64,000 nucleotides of DNA from Bog-532 sp963720945 (GCA_963720945.1 CAVRHH010000012.1:72068-136067), one strand, 5' to 3'. Positions 23,731 to 33,095 are shown, counted from the stretch's first letter. Program-made: numbers and translations. The notes: generated by a model not told the origin, from the letters alone.

Positions 23731-24811
23731 CGACGTCAAACCCCTCTCCGGTCAGCCCGACGAAGAGATCCTCCAGGCTGGGGGTCACGACGCCCAGCCC
23801 CCGGACCCCGACACCGGCGTGGACAAGCCCCGCACAGATCCGTTCGGGCTCGAAGTCACCGAGCTGGGCCGTGACCTCATGGCCCGTGACCACCGGATCC
23901 GGCAGCCCGAGGTCTTTGAGCACGGCGGCGGCCGCGGCGGGATCGGCGGTCTCCACCTGGATCCGCGCGGCGCCGGTCTGGCGCAGCTCCTCCAGCGGGC
24001 CCTGGAACACCAGCCGCCCGGTGCGCATCACCCCCACGTGCGAGCAGACCTGCTCAACCTCAGCCAGCAGATGGGAGGAGACGAACACGGTGATCCCGTC
24101 GGCGGCGATCTCCCGGATGAGCCCGCGCACCTCACGGGTGCCCTGCGGGTCGAGCCCGTTGGTGGGCTCGTCGAGGATGATCAGCTGCCGCGGGGTCAGC
24201 AGGCCGGCCGCGATGGCGAGCCGCTGCTTCATGCCGAGGGAGTAGTTGCGGTAGCGCTTTCCGGCCGCGGCCAGCAGCCCCACGCGGTCCAGCGCGCGGG
24301 TGATCCGCTCCGTGGCGGTCCGCGGGTCGGCCGTGCGGTCCGCCGCGTCGCACCGGGCCAGGTTGTCCCGGCCGCTCAGGAACGGGTAGAACGCGGGACC
24401 CTCGATCAGCGAGCCGACGTGCGGGAGCACCTGCACCGCGCCCCGCGGCATCGGAACGCCCAGCAGTGACGCCTGCCCGCTCGTCGGGAAGGCCAGGCCG
24501 AGCAGCATCCGGATGGTGGTCGTCTTGCCGGAACCGTTCGGGCCGAGGAAGCCGTACACCGAGCCGCGCGGGACGGCCAGGTCGATGTGGTCCACGGCGA
24601 CCTGGCCGCCGCGGAACCGCTTGGTCAGGCCGCTCGTCGCCACGGCTAGCGCTAGGCCTGCCGCGCCCGGGGACGCGGCAGGCCCGGCAGCGTGACCGGC
24701 GGCAGGCTGGGCGGCGCCGGTTCTGGCGCTTCCTGGTTCGGCGGCGCCGGGTTCGGCCGTCCCGCCGGGCGCCCCCGCGGGGCCCGGTGAAGCGGCGCGG
24801 ACGCCGGTCAC
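23723..24811 (-). CDS. ABC transporter ATP-binding protein
   Basis: 362 residues. After an Ala/Pro/Gly-rich lead of about 65 residues come GLTKRFRGGQVAVDHIDLAV, Walker A FLGPNGSGKTTTIRM, signature YSLGMKQRLAIAAGLL (LGMKQR in place of LSGGQ), Walker B LIILDEPTNGLDP and the switch His in VFVSSHLLAE. This is the drug/lantibiotic-type ABCB/CcmA-like family that pairs with ABC-2 permeases. GTG 24811 overlaps what would be the restored stop of the LolA-like gene (GTGA), supporting that start and a single operon. A downstream start could remove the low-complexity lead. Confidence 0.9.
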   Translation of the reverse strand: MTGVRAASPGPAGAPGGTAEPGAAEPGSARTGAAQPAAGHAAGPAASPGAAGLALAVATSGLTKRFRGGQVAVDHIDLAVPRGSVYGFLGPNGSGKTTTIRMLLGLAFPTSGQASLLGVPMPRGAVQVLPHVGSLIEGPAFYPFLSGRDNLARCDAADRTADPRTATERITRALDRVGLLAAAGKRYRNYSLGMKQRLAIAAGLLTPRQLIILDEPTNGLDPQGTREVRGLIREIAADGITVFVSSHLLAEVEQVCSHVGVMRTGRLVFQGPLEELRQTGAARIQVETADPAAAAAVLKDLGLPDPVVTGHEVTAQLGDFEPERICAGLVHAGVGVRGLGVVTPSLEDLFVGLTGEGFDVDG

Positions 24812-25991
24812 TTGGTCGCCGGCTGGGACGTGTGGGCGGGGCCGGCTGCGCCGCGGCCTGGTAGAGCACCTGCGGGGTGACGGCCCCGACCAGGACACGG
24901 CCGTTATTGGTAATGAGCATGGACAGCAGGCTGGTCTTCAGCAGGCGGCCGCTGCCCCAGGATCCGGAGACCGGGGTGGCGGACTTGAGCAGCGCGCCGA
25001 TGATCGGGCCGGTATCGCCGCTCAGGCCGCTGCCCGAGCTCGCCGTGGCCTTGGGGCCAGTCACGGACGACAGCACCGAAGAGGGCAGGTCGGCCACGGT
25101 CAGCCAGTCGCTGCCGACGGTGTACGCGCTGCCGGGGCTGGCGTCGCCGGTGTGCTTCGTGCCGCCGCCCAGCGACTGCTGCTGCACCGTGGCACCCGCG
25201 GGCGGGCTGAACGCGAAGTTGGCGGCGGCCGGCTTGACGAACGAGATCGAGGTGAACCCGATCTGGACGGCCGGGCTCTTCGCGCCCTTCGCGAACACCT
25301 GTACCCGCAGCGGGACATCCCGGGTGCCGTCGACGGCTATGCGTATCTGGCCGACGAGGGACTGGGAACTCCTGGGCGCAAGCACGAGCTGGTAAGCGGC
25401 CTCGCCGGCCACGTACACGTTGGTGTCCACGCCGACGGCCGTCGTCGGGCCGACCTTGGCCAGCACCTCGTTGGCGGCCTGCTGCGGGGTCATCGGCGGC
25501 GCCGGCGACGGCTTAACGGCCACCTTCTTCACGTGCGCCTTGGCAGCGGCATTCGCCGCGTCCGCCGGGACGGTCAGGTGGGTCACCGTGTTATTGGTGC
25601 TTTCCCAGAGCCAGGCGTTGCTGCCGTTCCGGATGAGGTCGCTCTCGCTCATGTTCTGCGGGACCGCGGCCCGGAAGTGGGTGGGGTCGGCGTACCAGAT
25701 CCGGACCGTATGCGAGCCGGTGAGCAAGGAGGACACCGACGTCGGGTTGTTCGTCCCGGGGAGGGACGGCAGCCCCAGCGAGGATGTCTCCACGACGGTC
25801 CCGGTCAGCGGCGGCATCGAGGTCTGCCCCGCCAGCGACGCCAGCAACTGCGCCGGCGTGCGGGACGGCAGCGACGGTGCGGCCTGTGCCACCGAGATCA
25901 TCGATCCGGCCAGGACGCCCCCGACGACGACCACGGCCCCGGCGGGCACTGCCCACCGTGCGCGCCTGGACAGATTGACCAGCTGCTTCAT
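24808..25991 (-). CDS. Secreted LolA-like/DUF2092-type protein, frameshift near its 3' end
   Basis: About 393 residues. A signal peptide (MKQLVNLSRRARWAVPAG, then a hydrophobic core ending SVAQAAPS) shows export. The body (VRIWYADPTHFRAAV, NGSNAWLWESTNNTVTHLTV, GPTTAVGVDTNVYVAGEAAY) resembles LolA-fold outer-surface proteins encoded beside ABC exporters. The frame does not stop where expected: it runs on across the ATPase gene for over 200 codons. If one base is added near 24840, the end becomes AHTSQPATK-stop at 24808, overlapping the ATPase GTG. I therefore take the true end as 24808 and suspect a sequencing error or recent mutation. It is divergent from a two-component system. Confidence 0.7.
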
Positions 25992-26227
25992 TGCGCCTTG
26001 CCCGTCCTTCTCATGTTCCGTCTCATGTTCCGTGCGTCACCCGTTGCGCGGGCCTGACTTCACCCGTTTTGCGGGCCTTGCGCTACCTGCGTACGACTTA
26101 CGTTGCCTCAGCCGTGCTGTGATGACCCTGAGAGGTCCCGCGTGTGCCAAGATGGCCGGTTTCACCGCCCGGCGGCGGGCGGCCTATGTTTTGGACCGGT
26201 CACCGCCCGGTAAGCCAGACTAGGGGC

Positions 26228-26906
26228 GTGCGGGTGCTGGTAGTGGAAGACGAACGGCGGCTCGCGGGCGCGGTGCAGCGCGGCCTGCAGGCCGAGGGCT
26301 TCGCGGTCGATCTCGCCTTCGACGGCGATGACGGGCTCCATCTCGCCCGGGAGGGCGCCTACGACGCGGTCGTCCTCGACCTGATGCTGCCCGGGCTGTC
26401 CGGCTACCAGGTGTGCGAGCGGCTGCGGGCCGAGGAGAACTGGGTCCCGGTCCTCATCCTGTCGGCCAAGGACGGCGAGTACGACCAGGCGGACGGGCTC
26501 GACCTGGGCGCCGACGACTACCTGACCAAGCCGTTCTCCTACGTCGTGCTGGCCGCGCGGCTGCGGGCGCTGCTGCGGCGCGGTGCCGCACCGCGGCCCG
26601 CCGTGCTCCGGGCCGGGGACCTGTCACTCGACCCCGGCAGCCGCATCGTCCGGCGGGGGGAAGCGGACATCGACCTGACCGCGCGCGAGTTCGCCATGCT
26701 CGAATACCTGATCCGGCGGGCCGGGCAGGTGGTGCCGAAATCGGAGTTGCTGGACCACGTTCTGGGACGCCTCCGACACCGCGGACCTCAACGTCGTCGA
26801 GGTGTACGCCGGCTACCTGCGGCGCAAGATCGACGCGCCGTTCGGGCGGGCCGCGCTGCAGACGCTGCGCGGGGCGGGGTACCGGCTCGCCGCGGACGGC
26901 GGCTGA
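26228..26906 (+). CDS. OmpR-type response regulator with a single-base frameshift
   Basis: About 225 residues once repaired. The receiver domain is intact: VRVLVVEDERRL, phospho-acceptor VVLDLMLPGL, LILSAKD and the switch Lys in GADDYLTKPFS. The DNA-binding winged helix starts normally (DIDLTAREFAMLEYLIRR), but the frame is lost at GTTCTGGGA (26759-26767). Dropping one T gives VWDASDTADLNVVEVYAGYL and RRKIDAPFG...YRLAADGG-stop at 26904-26906, restoring the recognition helix. GTG 26228 is the receiver's natural start. It ends one base before the kinase, so they form a two-component operon, divergent from the LolA-like gene. It is a real pseudogene or an assembly error. Confidence 0.8.
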
Positions 26907-26907
26907 G

Positions 26908-28497
26908 GTGACGCGGGCCACGGTGCGCCACTACCGGCCGCCGGGGCTGGCCATCTGGTGGCGGCGGCGCAGCCTGCGGGCCCGGCTCACGCTGACCGCG
27001 GCGGGCGGGCTGGCCGTCGCGCTGGCGGCCGTGGCCGTCCTGCTGATGAGCGTGCTCAGCGTCACGCTGGACCGGGGCCTGGACAATTCGGCCCGGCAGA
27101 CGGGCCGGGAAGTGGCCGCGCTGGTGGACGCCAACCGGCTGCCCAACCCGGTGCCGGTGGCGGCCGGGACCGCCGTGGTCCAGGTCATCAACGCCCAGGG
27201 GCGGATCGTGGCCGCGTCCGCCGGCGCGGACCGGCTGGTGCCCCTGCTGCCGGCCGCCCAGGCGGAGGCGGCCGCCCGCACCCAGACCGGCGTCCCGCTC
27301 GACGGCCGGCCGTACGGGCTGCCGGAATCGCTGCGCGTCACCGCGGTCCCCGGCAAGCGCGGCGAGATCGTGATCGCCGCCGTGTCCTACGACGCGGTCA
27401 ACGACACCCTGGTGACCGTGGCGCATGCGCTGGTGTTCGGCACGCCGGCCCTGCTGCTGCTGATGATCTGGGTGAGCTGGCTGATCACTGGGTCAACGCT
27501 GCGGCCCATCACCGCGCTGCGGCGGGGAGCCGAGCAGGTCACGGCCACCGGCGTGCCGCGCGGGCTGCCGGTGCCCGAGGCGCGTGACGAGGTGCACAGC
27601 CTGGCCGTCACGCTGAATGACATGCTGTCCCGGCTGGAGGCGGCGCAGCAGCGGCAACGGCGGTTCGTCTCGGACACCGCCCACGAACTGCGCAGCCCGA
27701 TCGCGAGCATCCGGGCTCAGCTGGAGGTCGCGCTTGATCACCCTGGCAGCCAGGAATGGGAGCAGACGGCGCGGGACGTGCTCGCCGACACGATGCGGCT
27801 GTCCCGGCTGGCCGAGGACCTGCTGGCCCTGGCCCGGCTGGAGGAACGCGGCGGCCGGGCGCGCGGCGCGGACCGGGGGAGCCCGGGATCCGGCGGCGGC
27901 GACCTGCGGCACGACCTGGACGGCCCGGGATCCGTAACGGGCGGCCCGGGACCCGATGGGGGCGGCCCGGTGGACCTGGCGGCGCTGGCGGCTGGCACGG
28001 CCGGCCGCTACGGGCAGGCGCGGGTGCCGGTGTCGGCGTCCGCGCCGGAGCCGTGCCCGGTCGCGGGCGACAGCGAGGCGCTGCGGCGGATGCTGGTCAA
28101 CCTGATCGACAACGCGGTCCGGTATGCCCGGAACCAGGTCACGGTAGCGGCGCGACCGGTCGATGGATCGGTCCTGGTCACCGTGACCGACGACGGCCCG
28201 GGGATCGCCGCCTGCGACACCGAGCGCGCGTTCGAGCGGTTCACGACGCTGGACGGCGCGCGGGCGCGCCGCGACGACGACGCCAGCGGGGCCGGCCTCG
28301 GCCTGGCCATCGTCCGGGCCACGGCCCGCGCACACGGCGGGACCGTGTGGCTGGAGGACGCCCGCCCGGGGCTGCGGGCCACCGTCCGGCTGCCGCTGGC
28401 CGGGCCGCCACCTCCCCCGGCTGGCCCCGTCAACGGCTCCCCGGCTGGGCGGCCGGCTGAGCCGCCGACCATCGCGCCCACGGAACGGCTAGCCTGA
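26908..28497 (+). CDS. Sensor histidine kinase (MprB/OmpR-partner type)
   Basis: 529 residues. Two membrane helices (about 28-50 and 165-190) flank a periplasmic sensor domain. A HAMP linker (TLRPITALRRGAEQVTATGV) is followed by the H-box FVSDTAHELRSPIASIRAQL with phospho-His, N-box LVNLIDNAVRYARNQV, G1 VTDDGPGIA and G2 GAGLGLAIVRATARAHGG. Between the dimerisation and ATPase domains lies an unusual 40-residue Gly/Asp/Pro-rich insertion (around 27880-27970). The C-terminus is Pro-rich. It is the partner of the preceding regulator and may control the divergent LolA-like/ABC operon. The signal is unknown. Confidence 0.88.
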   Translation: MTRATVRHYRPPGLAIWWRRRSLRARLTLTAAGGLAVALAAVAVLLMSVLSVTLDRGLDNSARQTGREVAALVDANRLPNPVPVAAGTAVVQVINAQGRIVAASAGADRLVPLLPAAQAEAAARTQTGVPLDGRPYGLPESLRVTAVPGKRGEIVIAAVSYDAVNDTLVTVAHALVFGTPALLLLMIWVSWLITGSTLRPITALRRGAEQVTATGVPRGLPVPEARDEVHSLAVTLNDMLSRLEAAQQRQRRFVSDTAHELRSPIASIRAQLEVALDHPGSQEWEQTARDVLADTMRLSRLAEDLLALARLEERGGRARGADRGSPGSGGGDLRHDLDGPGSVTGGPGPDGGGPVDLAALAAGTAGRYGQARVPVSASAPEPCPVAGDSEALRRMLVNLIDNAVRYARNQVTVAARPVDGSVLVTVTDDGPGIAACDTERAFERFTTLDGARARRDDDASGAGLGLAIVRATARAHGGTVWLEDARPGLRATVRLPLAGPPPPPAGPVNGSPAGRPAEPPTIAPTERLA

Positions 28498-28568
28498 TCT
28501 GCGTCCGGCCCTGAGCGGGAGAACGGGCCGGTTCCGGCGATATCGCAATCGACACCGAGGACGCGGAC

Positions 28569-29276
28569 ATGCCAGCAGGGCTGCGGGAGGCGATCGCTCG
28601 CATCGGGCGTGCGGCCCGCGAGCACAAGGTCACGACCACCGTGTTCGCCGTCGGCCTGGCGGCGATCCTGGCGCTGGGCGCCGTCGCCGCCACCTCCGGC
28701 ACCGCGACATCGGGGACTGGCGCGTCCGGGACCGCCCCCAGCCCGGCACCCCAGGCCAGCGATCAGCCCGCGCCGGCCTTCACGCTGCCGGCGCTCGGCG
28801 GCTCCTCCGGCCAGGTGACGCTGGCCGCCTACGCGGGCCGGCCGGTCATCATCAACTTCTTCGCGTCCTGGTGCGTGCCGTGCCGGAAGGAGACGCCGCT
28901 GCTCGCGCGGTACTACCGCGCCGCGCACGGCACGGTGGACATGCTGGGCATCGACAGCAACGACAGCCAGGCCGCGGCGGTGACGTTCACCCGGCAGGCC
29001 GGCGTCAGCTACCCGCTCGCGTACGATCCCGTGGCCAAGGCGGCGGGCGCGTTCGGCGTCATGGAACTCCCGCAGACGTTCTTCCTGGACGCCCGGCACC
29101 GGATCGTGGACCGGGTCTTCGGCGGGGTCACCGCCGCCGACCTGGCCAAGGGAGTCGCCCTCATGGGCAAGGCCGCAGCGCCAGCAGCAGGCTCCGCTGA
29201 CTTCCGGCGCACGGTTATCCGCATGGCCGGAGATCCTGGGGGGCCCGCTAACCCGCCGTTCAGTTCCCCGCGCTGA
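28569..29276 (+). CDS. Membrane-anchored TlpA-like thioredoxin
   Basis: 235 residues. An N-terminal anchor helix (VTTTVFAVGLAAILALGAVA) and a Thr/Ser/Gly/Ala/Pro linker lead to a redoxin domain. This begins FTLPALGGSSGQVTLAAYAG and carries the active site FFASWCVPCRKETPLL (CVPC) and the cis-Pro in MELPQTFFLD. It acts outside the membrane on thiols, for example in cytochrome c maturation or disulfide repair. No cytochrome genes adjoin. The last 17 bases overlap the convergent UMP kinase gene; the tail beyond the redoxin fold is not conserved-looking. Confidence 0.88.
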   Translation: MPAGLREAIARIGRAAREHKVTTTVFAVGLAAILALGAVAATSGTATSGTGASGTAPSPAPQASDQPAPAFTLPALGGSSGQVTLAAYAGRPVIINFFASWCVPCRKETPLLARYYRAAHGTVDMLGIDSNDSQAAAVTFTRQAGVSYPLAYDPVAKAAGAFGVMELPQTFFLDARHRIVDRVFGGVTAADLAKGVALMGKAAAPAAGSADFRRTVIRMAGDPGGPANPPFSSPR

Positions 29277-29982
29277 TGCGTGTACCGAGGTCGGCGCCTT
29301 CGCAGATGCGGCGCATGACCCCGGCGGCGGCAACGTCGAAGACATGCATGGTGAGGGCCTGCTCGTTGGCGAGGACGAACGCGCTCGTGTCCATGATGCG
29401 AACCCCCGCGGCCAGCGCTTCGTCGTAGGTCAGCTGGGTGTAGCGGGTCGCTGCGGGATTGACGTGCGGGTCGCTGTCGTAGACGCCGTCCACGCCGCGC
29501 TTGGCCACCAGCAGGGCGTCCGCGTCCAGTTCCAGGGCGCGCTGGACGGCGGGGTAGTCGGTGGTGACGTAGGGCTGGCCGATGCCGCCTGCCAGCAGCA
29601 CGATCCGGCCGAGCTCCAGATGCCGTACGGCCCGCAGCCTGATGAAGGGCTCGGCGACGCTCTGGATCGGGACGGCGGTCATCACCCGCACGTCGATGTC
29701 AGTCCGGGCGGTGAGCGCCCCCCGCAGCATCAGCGCATTCATGACGGTGCCGAGCATCCCGATGTTGTCGGCTTCGGCCCGGCTGATGCCCCAGCCCTCG
29801 GCCATCCGGCCGCGGAAGTAGTTCCCGCCGCCGACGACGACGGCTACCTGCACGCCGAGATCACGCACGGACAGCACCTCGTCCGCGACGCGGGCCAGGC
29901 TGGCCGGGTCTACTCCGGATCCGGCTGACCCGGCGAGTGCCTCGCCGCTCAGCTTGACGACAACCCTGCGGTAACGCGGCAC
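29260..29982 (-). CDS. pyrH: UMP kinase (uridylate kinase), probable second copy
   Basis: 240 residues; phosphorylates UMP to UDP. Amino-acid-kinase fold motifs are YRRVVVKLSGEALAG, VAVVVGGGNYFRG, ADNIGMLGTVMNALMLRGAL, LLAGGIGQPYVTTD, LVAKRGVDGVYDSDP and GVRIMDTSAFVLANE. GTG 29982 is chosen because AGGAAGAGG lies nine bases upstream and the protein then starts like other UMP kinases. The usual pyrH sits in an rpsB-tsf-pyrH-frr operon; none of those genes is here, so this is probably a paralogue. Its 3' end overlaps the TlpA gene tail. Enzyme class is secure. Confidence 0.88.
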   Translation of the reverse strand: MPRYRRVVVKLSGEALAGSAGSGVDPASLARVADEVLSVRDLGVQVAVVVGGGNYFRGRMAEGWGISRAEADNIGMLGTVMNALMLRGALTARTDIDVRVMTAVPIQSVAEPFIRLRAVRHLELGRIVLLAGGIGQPYVTTDYPAVQRALELDADALLVAKRGVDGVYDSDPHVNPAATRYTQLTYDEALAAGVRIMDTSAFVLANEQALTMHVFDVAAAGVMRRICEGADLGTRISAGN

Positions 29983-30409
29983 GGTCGGGCACCTCTTCCT
30001 GGCCCCGCGGGCGGGCGACCGTGGCAACGCTATCGCCTCCCAGGCGGAGGTCCCGCGCGAGAGCCGCGATCTGCGCCTGGGAGCACTTGGCTTCGTCGGC
30101 TACCTGGGTCATGGCCGGCCGACACCAGGGACTGGGACCTGGAGGGTCAGGATCTCTCCGGTCCGGGGCCCGCTGGCCAGCCGATCGAGGTTGGCGACGT
30201 GGCCGTCGGCCAACCGCCATTCGGCGGTCATGATGAACAGGGTCCGCCTGTCCGGCCGTTGAGGTAGATGTTGCCGCGGCCATCAGCGCGCCGGGCGGTC
30301 ACGGGATGATTCTGACCGGGAGGGGCGTTGACATAGAGAACACGACATATCGTGTTGGTCTGGCAGGCGTGGACCCGTGAAGAGCTCCGGGCCTTGAGAG
30401 GTGAGCGTG
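29983..30409. promoter_or_regulatory. Intergenic region with a strong operator-like dyad
   Basis: No clear gene. On the minus strand a 41-codon frame (30230 to 30105, starting MTAEWRLADGHVANLD) looks protein-like but has no recognisable family. On the plus side TTGACA (30328-30333) is followed by the perfect dyad AACACGA-CATA-TCGTGTT (30339-30356), overlapping where a -10 would lie. This is the layout of a repressed promoter for the small membrane gene at 30410. Confidence 0.5.
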
Positions 30410-30775
30410 ATGACCGGTTGGTACGCGGAGCGGACGCCGGGCAGGCCGGCCAGGGCCGTGATCGCCGTGACGCTGCTGGCGCTGCTGCTGGTGGCGGCCG
30501 TGCCGATGGCCCTGCTGGCCGGAGTGGTCATGATGATGCTGGGACACGTCGCCGGCGGGCTCGCGCTGTTCGGCGGCTCGATCCTAGCCGCCGCCATAGC
30601 TGTCGCGCTCGCGGGCATGAGCGGGATGCGGCACCTGCGCAAACTGCTCTCCGGGGGCAGCTTCCGTGTCGTGCAACTGGATGGCAGCCAGGACACCGGC
30701 TTGGCAGAGCCAGAGGGCAGCGACTACACCAACGTCGTGCAGCTGGACCGCAGCCAGTACACCGAAGTTCGCTGA
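30410..30775 (+). CDS. Small membrane protein with a duplicated C-terminal motif
   Basis: 121 residues. Two hydrophobic helices (AVIAVTLLALLLVAAVPMAL and GLALFGGSILAAAIAVALAG) are followed by a short cytoplasmic or external tail containing VVQLDGSQDT and, 21 residues later, VVQLDRSQYT. The duplicated motif is striking in such a short protein. ATG 30410 is preferred with GAGAGG at 30393-30398; GTG 30401 would leave too little spacing. A dyad-overlapped promoter precedes it. I do not recognise the family. Confidence 0.65.
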   Translation: MTGWYAERTPGRPARAVIAVTLLALLLVAAVPMALLAGVVMMMLGHVAGGLALFGGSILAAAIAVALAGMSGMRHLRKLLSGGSFRVVQLDGSQDTGLAEPEGSDYTNVVQLDRSQYTEVR

Positions 30776-30947
30776 CCTGACCCTCCCCGTTGCTGCGCGG
30801 CAACCTGGCTAACCGCAGGCGTCCCGCCCCGGCCCCCGCTGGCCAGGCACCGGCCGCCACCCCCAGCCGAACATCCGATGCAGCCCGCGCCATAACAGGG
30901 AAAGCTCGGGCAAGCGGCCCGGCGGCGGCCGCCGGGGGGCCCGGCCG

Positions 30948-31631
30948 TCAGGTCAGGCGGCGCTCGGTGGCCCAGCGGGTGAGCTGGTGGCGGGTCGACA
31001 GCTGCAGCTTGCGCAGGACGGAGGAGACGTGGCTCTCCACCGTCTTGACCGAGATGTAGAGCTCGCTCGCGATTTCCTTGTAGGTGTAGCCACGGGCGAT
31101 CAGGCGGAGCACTTCCCGCTCGCGCAGCGTCAGCTGGTCAAGCTCGGGGTCGAACGACGGCCGCTCCTCGTCGGCCGCGGGCAGGGTGGCGTAGGCGTCC
31201 AGGACGAACCCCGCCAGCATCGGTGAGAAGACCGCGTCCCCCATCGTCACCCGGTGCACCGCGTCCACCAGGTCGGCGGAGGAGATCGTCTTGGTCACGT
31301 AGCCGCGGGCGCCCGCCCGGATGGCGGCGATCACGTCCTCGGGGGCGTCGGAGGCCGACAAGGCGAGGAAGCGCACCTGCGGATGGGTGGCTTTCACCGA
31401 GGTCACGACGCGATGGCCGCCGCCGCCAGGGAGGTGCACGTCGAGCAGGACGACGTCCGGGAGGCAGGCGGTAATCCGGTCGATCGCGGGCTGGACGTCG
31501 TCGGCTTCGCCCACGACCTCCACCTGGTCGCCGAGCTCGGACCGGACCCCGGCCCGGAAGAGCGCGTGGTCATCGACGATGAACACGCGCGGTTTGCCGC
31601 GTACCGGCCTGGGACCGCCGGGAGCGGTCAT
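30948..31631 (-). CDS. NarL/LuxR-family response regulator
   Basis: 227 residues. The receiver domain has KPRVFIVDDHALFRAGVRSE, phosphorylated Asp in DVVLLDVHLPGGGGH and the switch Lys in RGYVTKTISS. The C-terminal LuxR helix-turn-helix is LTLREREVLRLIARGYTYKE, IASELYISVKTVESHVSSVL. ATG 31631 overlaps the kinase stop (ATGA), so the pair is translationally coupled. The family partner is the PspC-domain kinase upstream. Such pairs usually sense envelope stress and control nearby PspC-type genes, which here lie divergently. Confidence 0.93.
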   Translation of the reverse strand: MTAPGGPRPVRGKPRVFIVDDHALFRAGVRSELGDQVEVVGEADDVQPAIDRITACLPDVVLLDVHLPGGGGHRVVTSVKATHPQVRFLALSASDAPEDVIAAIRAGARGYVTKTISSADLVDAVHRVTMGDAVFSPMLAGFVLDAYATLPAADEERPSFDPELDQLTLREREVLRLIARGYTYKEIASELYISVKTVESHVSSVLRKLQLSTRHQLTRWATERRLT

Positions 31632-32977
31632 GCCCGGCTCGGCTGGCGCTTGACGGTGAGACGGGGCATGTGCAGGGATACCTCGGTGCCCTCGCCGGGG
31701 GCGCTGCGGACGGTCGCGGAGCCGCCGCGGCGGCGCATCCGGGCGCACACGGACTCGGCCAGTCCCTTGCGGTCACCGGGCACCGCCGCCGGATCGAATC
31801 CGCGGCCCCGGTCGCGCACGAACAGCGAGACCTCGGCCGGCTCCACCTCAGCGAACAGCGACACCTCGCTGGCCCCCGACCACTTCGCGGCGTTGACCGT
31901 CGCCTCACGCGCCGCCTGCAGCACGGCGTCCAGATCGTCGTTGAGTTCACAGTCCCCGACCGTGATGGCCTCGACCGTCACCCCGTACGCCGCCTCGACC
32001 TCCTGCTGGATGAGCCGGACCCCGCTGGCCAGGGTCAGGGCCTCACCGCGCACCGAACCGGGAGCCTGGCCGTCGAACAGCCAGGAGCGCAATTCCCGCT
32101 CCTGGGCCCGGGCGAGCTTGACGACCTGCTGCGGCTCGCTGGCGTTGCGCTGAATGAGGGCCAGGGTCTGCAGTACCGAATCATGCACCCGGGTGGCCAT
32201 GTCGGCCCGCTCCTCGGCGCGCGCCCGGGCCTGCCGCTCGACGACGAGATCGCGGGCGATCCGGAGCCACCAGGGGCCCAGCAGCACCATGATCGCCGCG
32301 ACCACCAGGATGAGGCCGCCCAGCGGGCGCAGCAGCTCAGCGCCGGCGTGCCCGCGCAGCAGCAGGGCCAGGCCGCTGATCAGCAGCACGCCGGCGAGCG
32401 AGACGCGCACAACGGTCGCCGATCGCTTGCCTTTGCCGGTCAGGCCCAGCTTGGCCCCGCCCGCGCCCAGCAGCGGCTCGGCCAGCCGCCGCATCGTCTC
32501 CTGCTCCTCCGCCGGGGCGTTCCGCCAGATCAGTGCGAGGCCGGCCACGCCGATGACCAGTGGCCACGCCAGGTTGCCGATCCAGCTGGCGCCGAGCACG
32601 GAGGCGAGGACGAGCACGACGATCAGCAGTGAACCGAGGGCGGCGGCGAGCGCGATGCCCCGCCGGTCGGTCAGCGCCCGGCCCGCGATGTTGCGGTCCT
32701 CGCCGGCCATCGGGATGAAAAGCCAGGCCAGAACGTAGACCGCGGCACCGACGCTCACCAGGGTAGCCAGCACGAATACCAGCCGGATGATCATGACGTC
32801 CACGCCCGTGCGCGCGGCCAGGCCGGACGCCACCCCGCCGAGGAGACGATCGTCCCGCCTGCGCCGCAGCGGCTCGCCGCGGCCGGGCCCGCGCGACCAC
32901 AGCCGGCGGCTCAGGCGCCACGCCCGTCGCTGTCCTGGGCCGCCGTCCTCCGGAAGCATGTCCACGCCCCCCATCAT
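31628..32977 (-). CDS. PspC-domain sensor histidine kinase
   Basis: 449 residues. An N-terminal PspC domain (LLGGVASGLAARTGVDVMII, then RLVFVLATLVSVGAAVYVLA) leads into further membrane helices (to about residue 235). A HisKA_3-like dimerisation region (ADMATRVHDSVLQTLALIQR, phospho-His in RVHDS) and a HATPase domain (AAREATVNAAKWSGASEVSL, VRDRGRGFDP) follow. The start could be ATG 32959 (MLPEDGG), which has GGGGGG seven bases upstream. It is a NarL-type kinase coupled to the regulator gene by overlap. It probably monitors the cytoplasmic membrane. Divergent from a second PspC gene. Confidence 0.9.
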   Translation of the reverse strand: MMGGVDMLPEDGGPGQRRAWRLSRRLWSRGPGRGEPLRRRRDDRLLGGVASGLAARTGVDVMIIRLVFVLATLVSVGAAVYVLAWLFIPMAGEDRNIAGRALTDRRGIALAAALGSLLIVVLVLASVLGASWIGNLAWPLVIGVAGLALIWRNAPAEEQETMRRLAEPLLGAGGAKLGLTGKGKRSATVVRVSLAGVLLISGLALLLRGHAGAELLRPLGGLILVVAAIMVLLGPWWLRIARDLVVERQARARAEERADMATRVHDSVLQTLALIQRNASEPQQVVKLARAQERELRSWLFDGQAPGSVRGEALTLASGVRLIQQEVEAAYGVTVEAITVGDCELNDDLDAVLQAAREATVNAAKWSGASEVSLFAEVEPAEVSLFVRDRGRGFDPAAVPGDRKGLAESVCARMRRRGGSATVRSAPGEGTEVSLHMPRLTVKRQPSRA

Positions 32978-33095
32978 CGCGCCGCGGGAGCCGCACGGCT
33001 ATCGGGGTAAACCCTGATCCGCCCGGCCGGGATTCAGGGTCGGGTGGTGGGTCTTCCCGATTCCCTGCGCCCGCTCGGCGCGGCACGCTGGAGGC

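Noticed and set aside
24132..24807. C-terminal extension of the LolA-like protein through the ABC ATPase gene
   Set aside because: The extension is Arg-rich, lacks any domain and overlaps the strongly conserved ATPase; a one-base shift restores a normal stop overlapping the ATPase start.
29861..30283. 140-codon leftward frame overlapping the UMP kinase start
   Set aside because: The overlap is antisense in quality and the frame has no domain; only a short stretch (30230-30105) looks protein-like in another frame.
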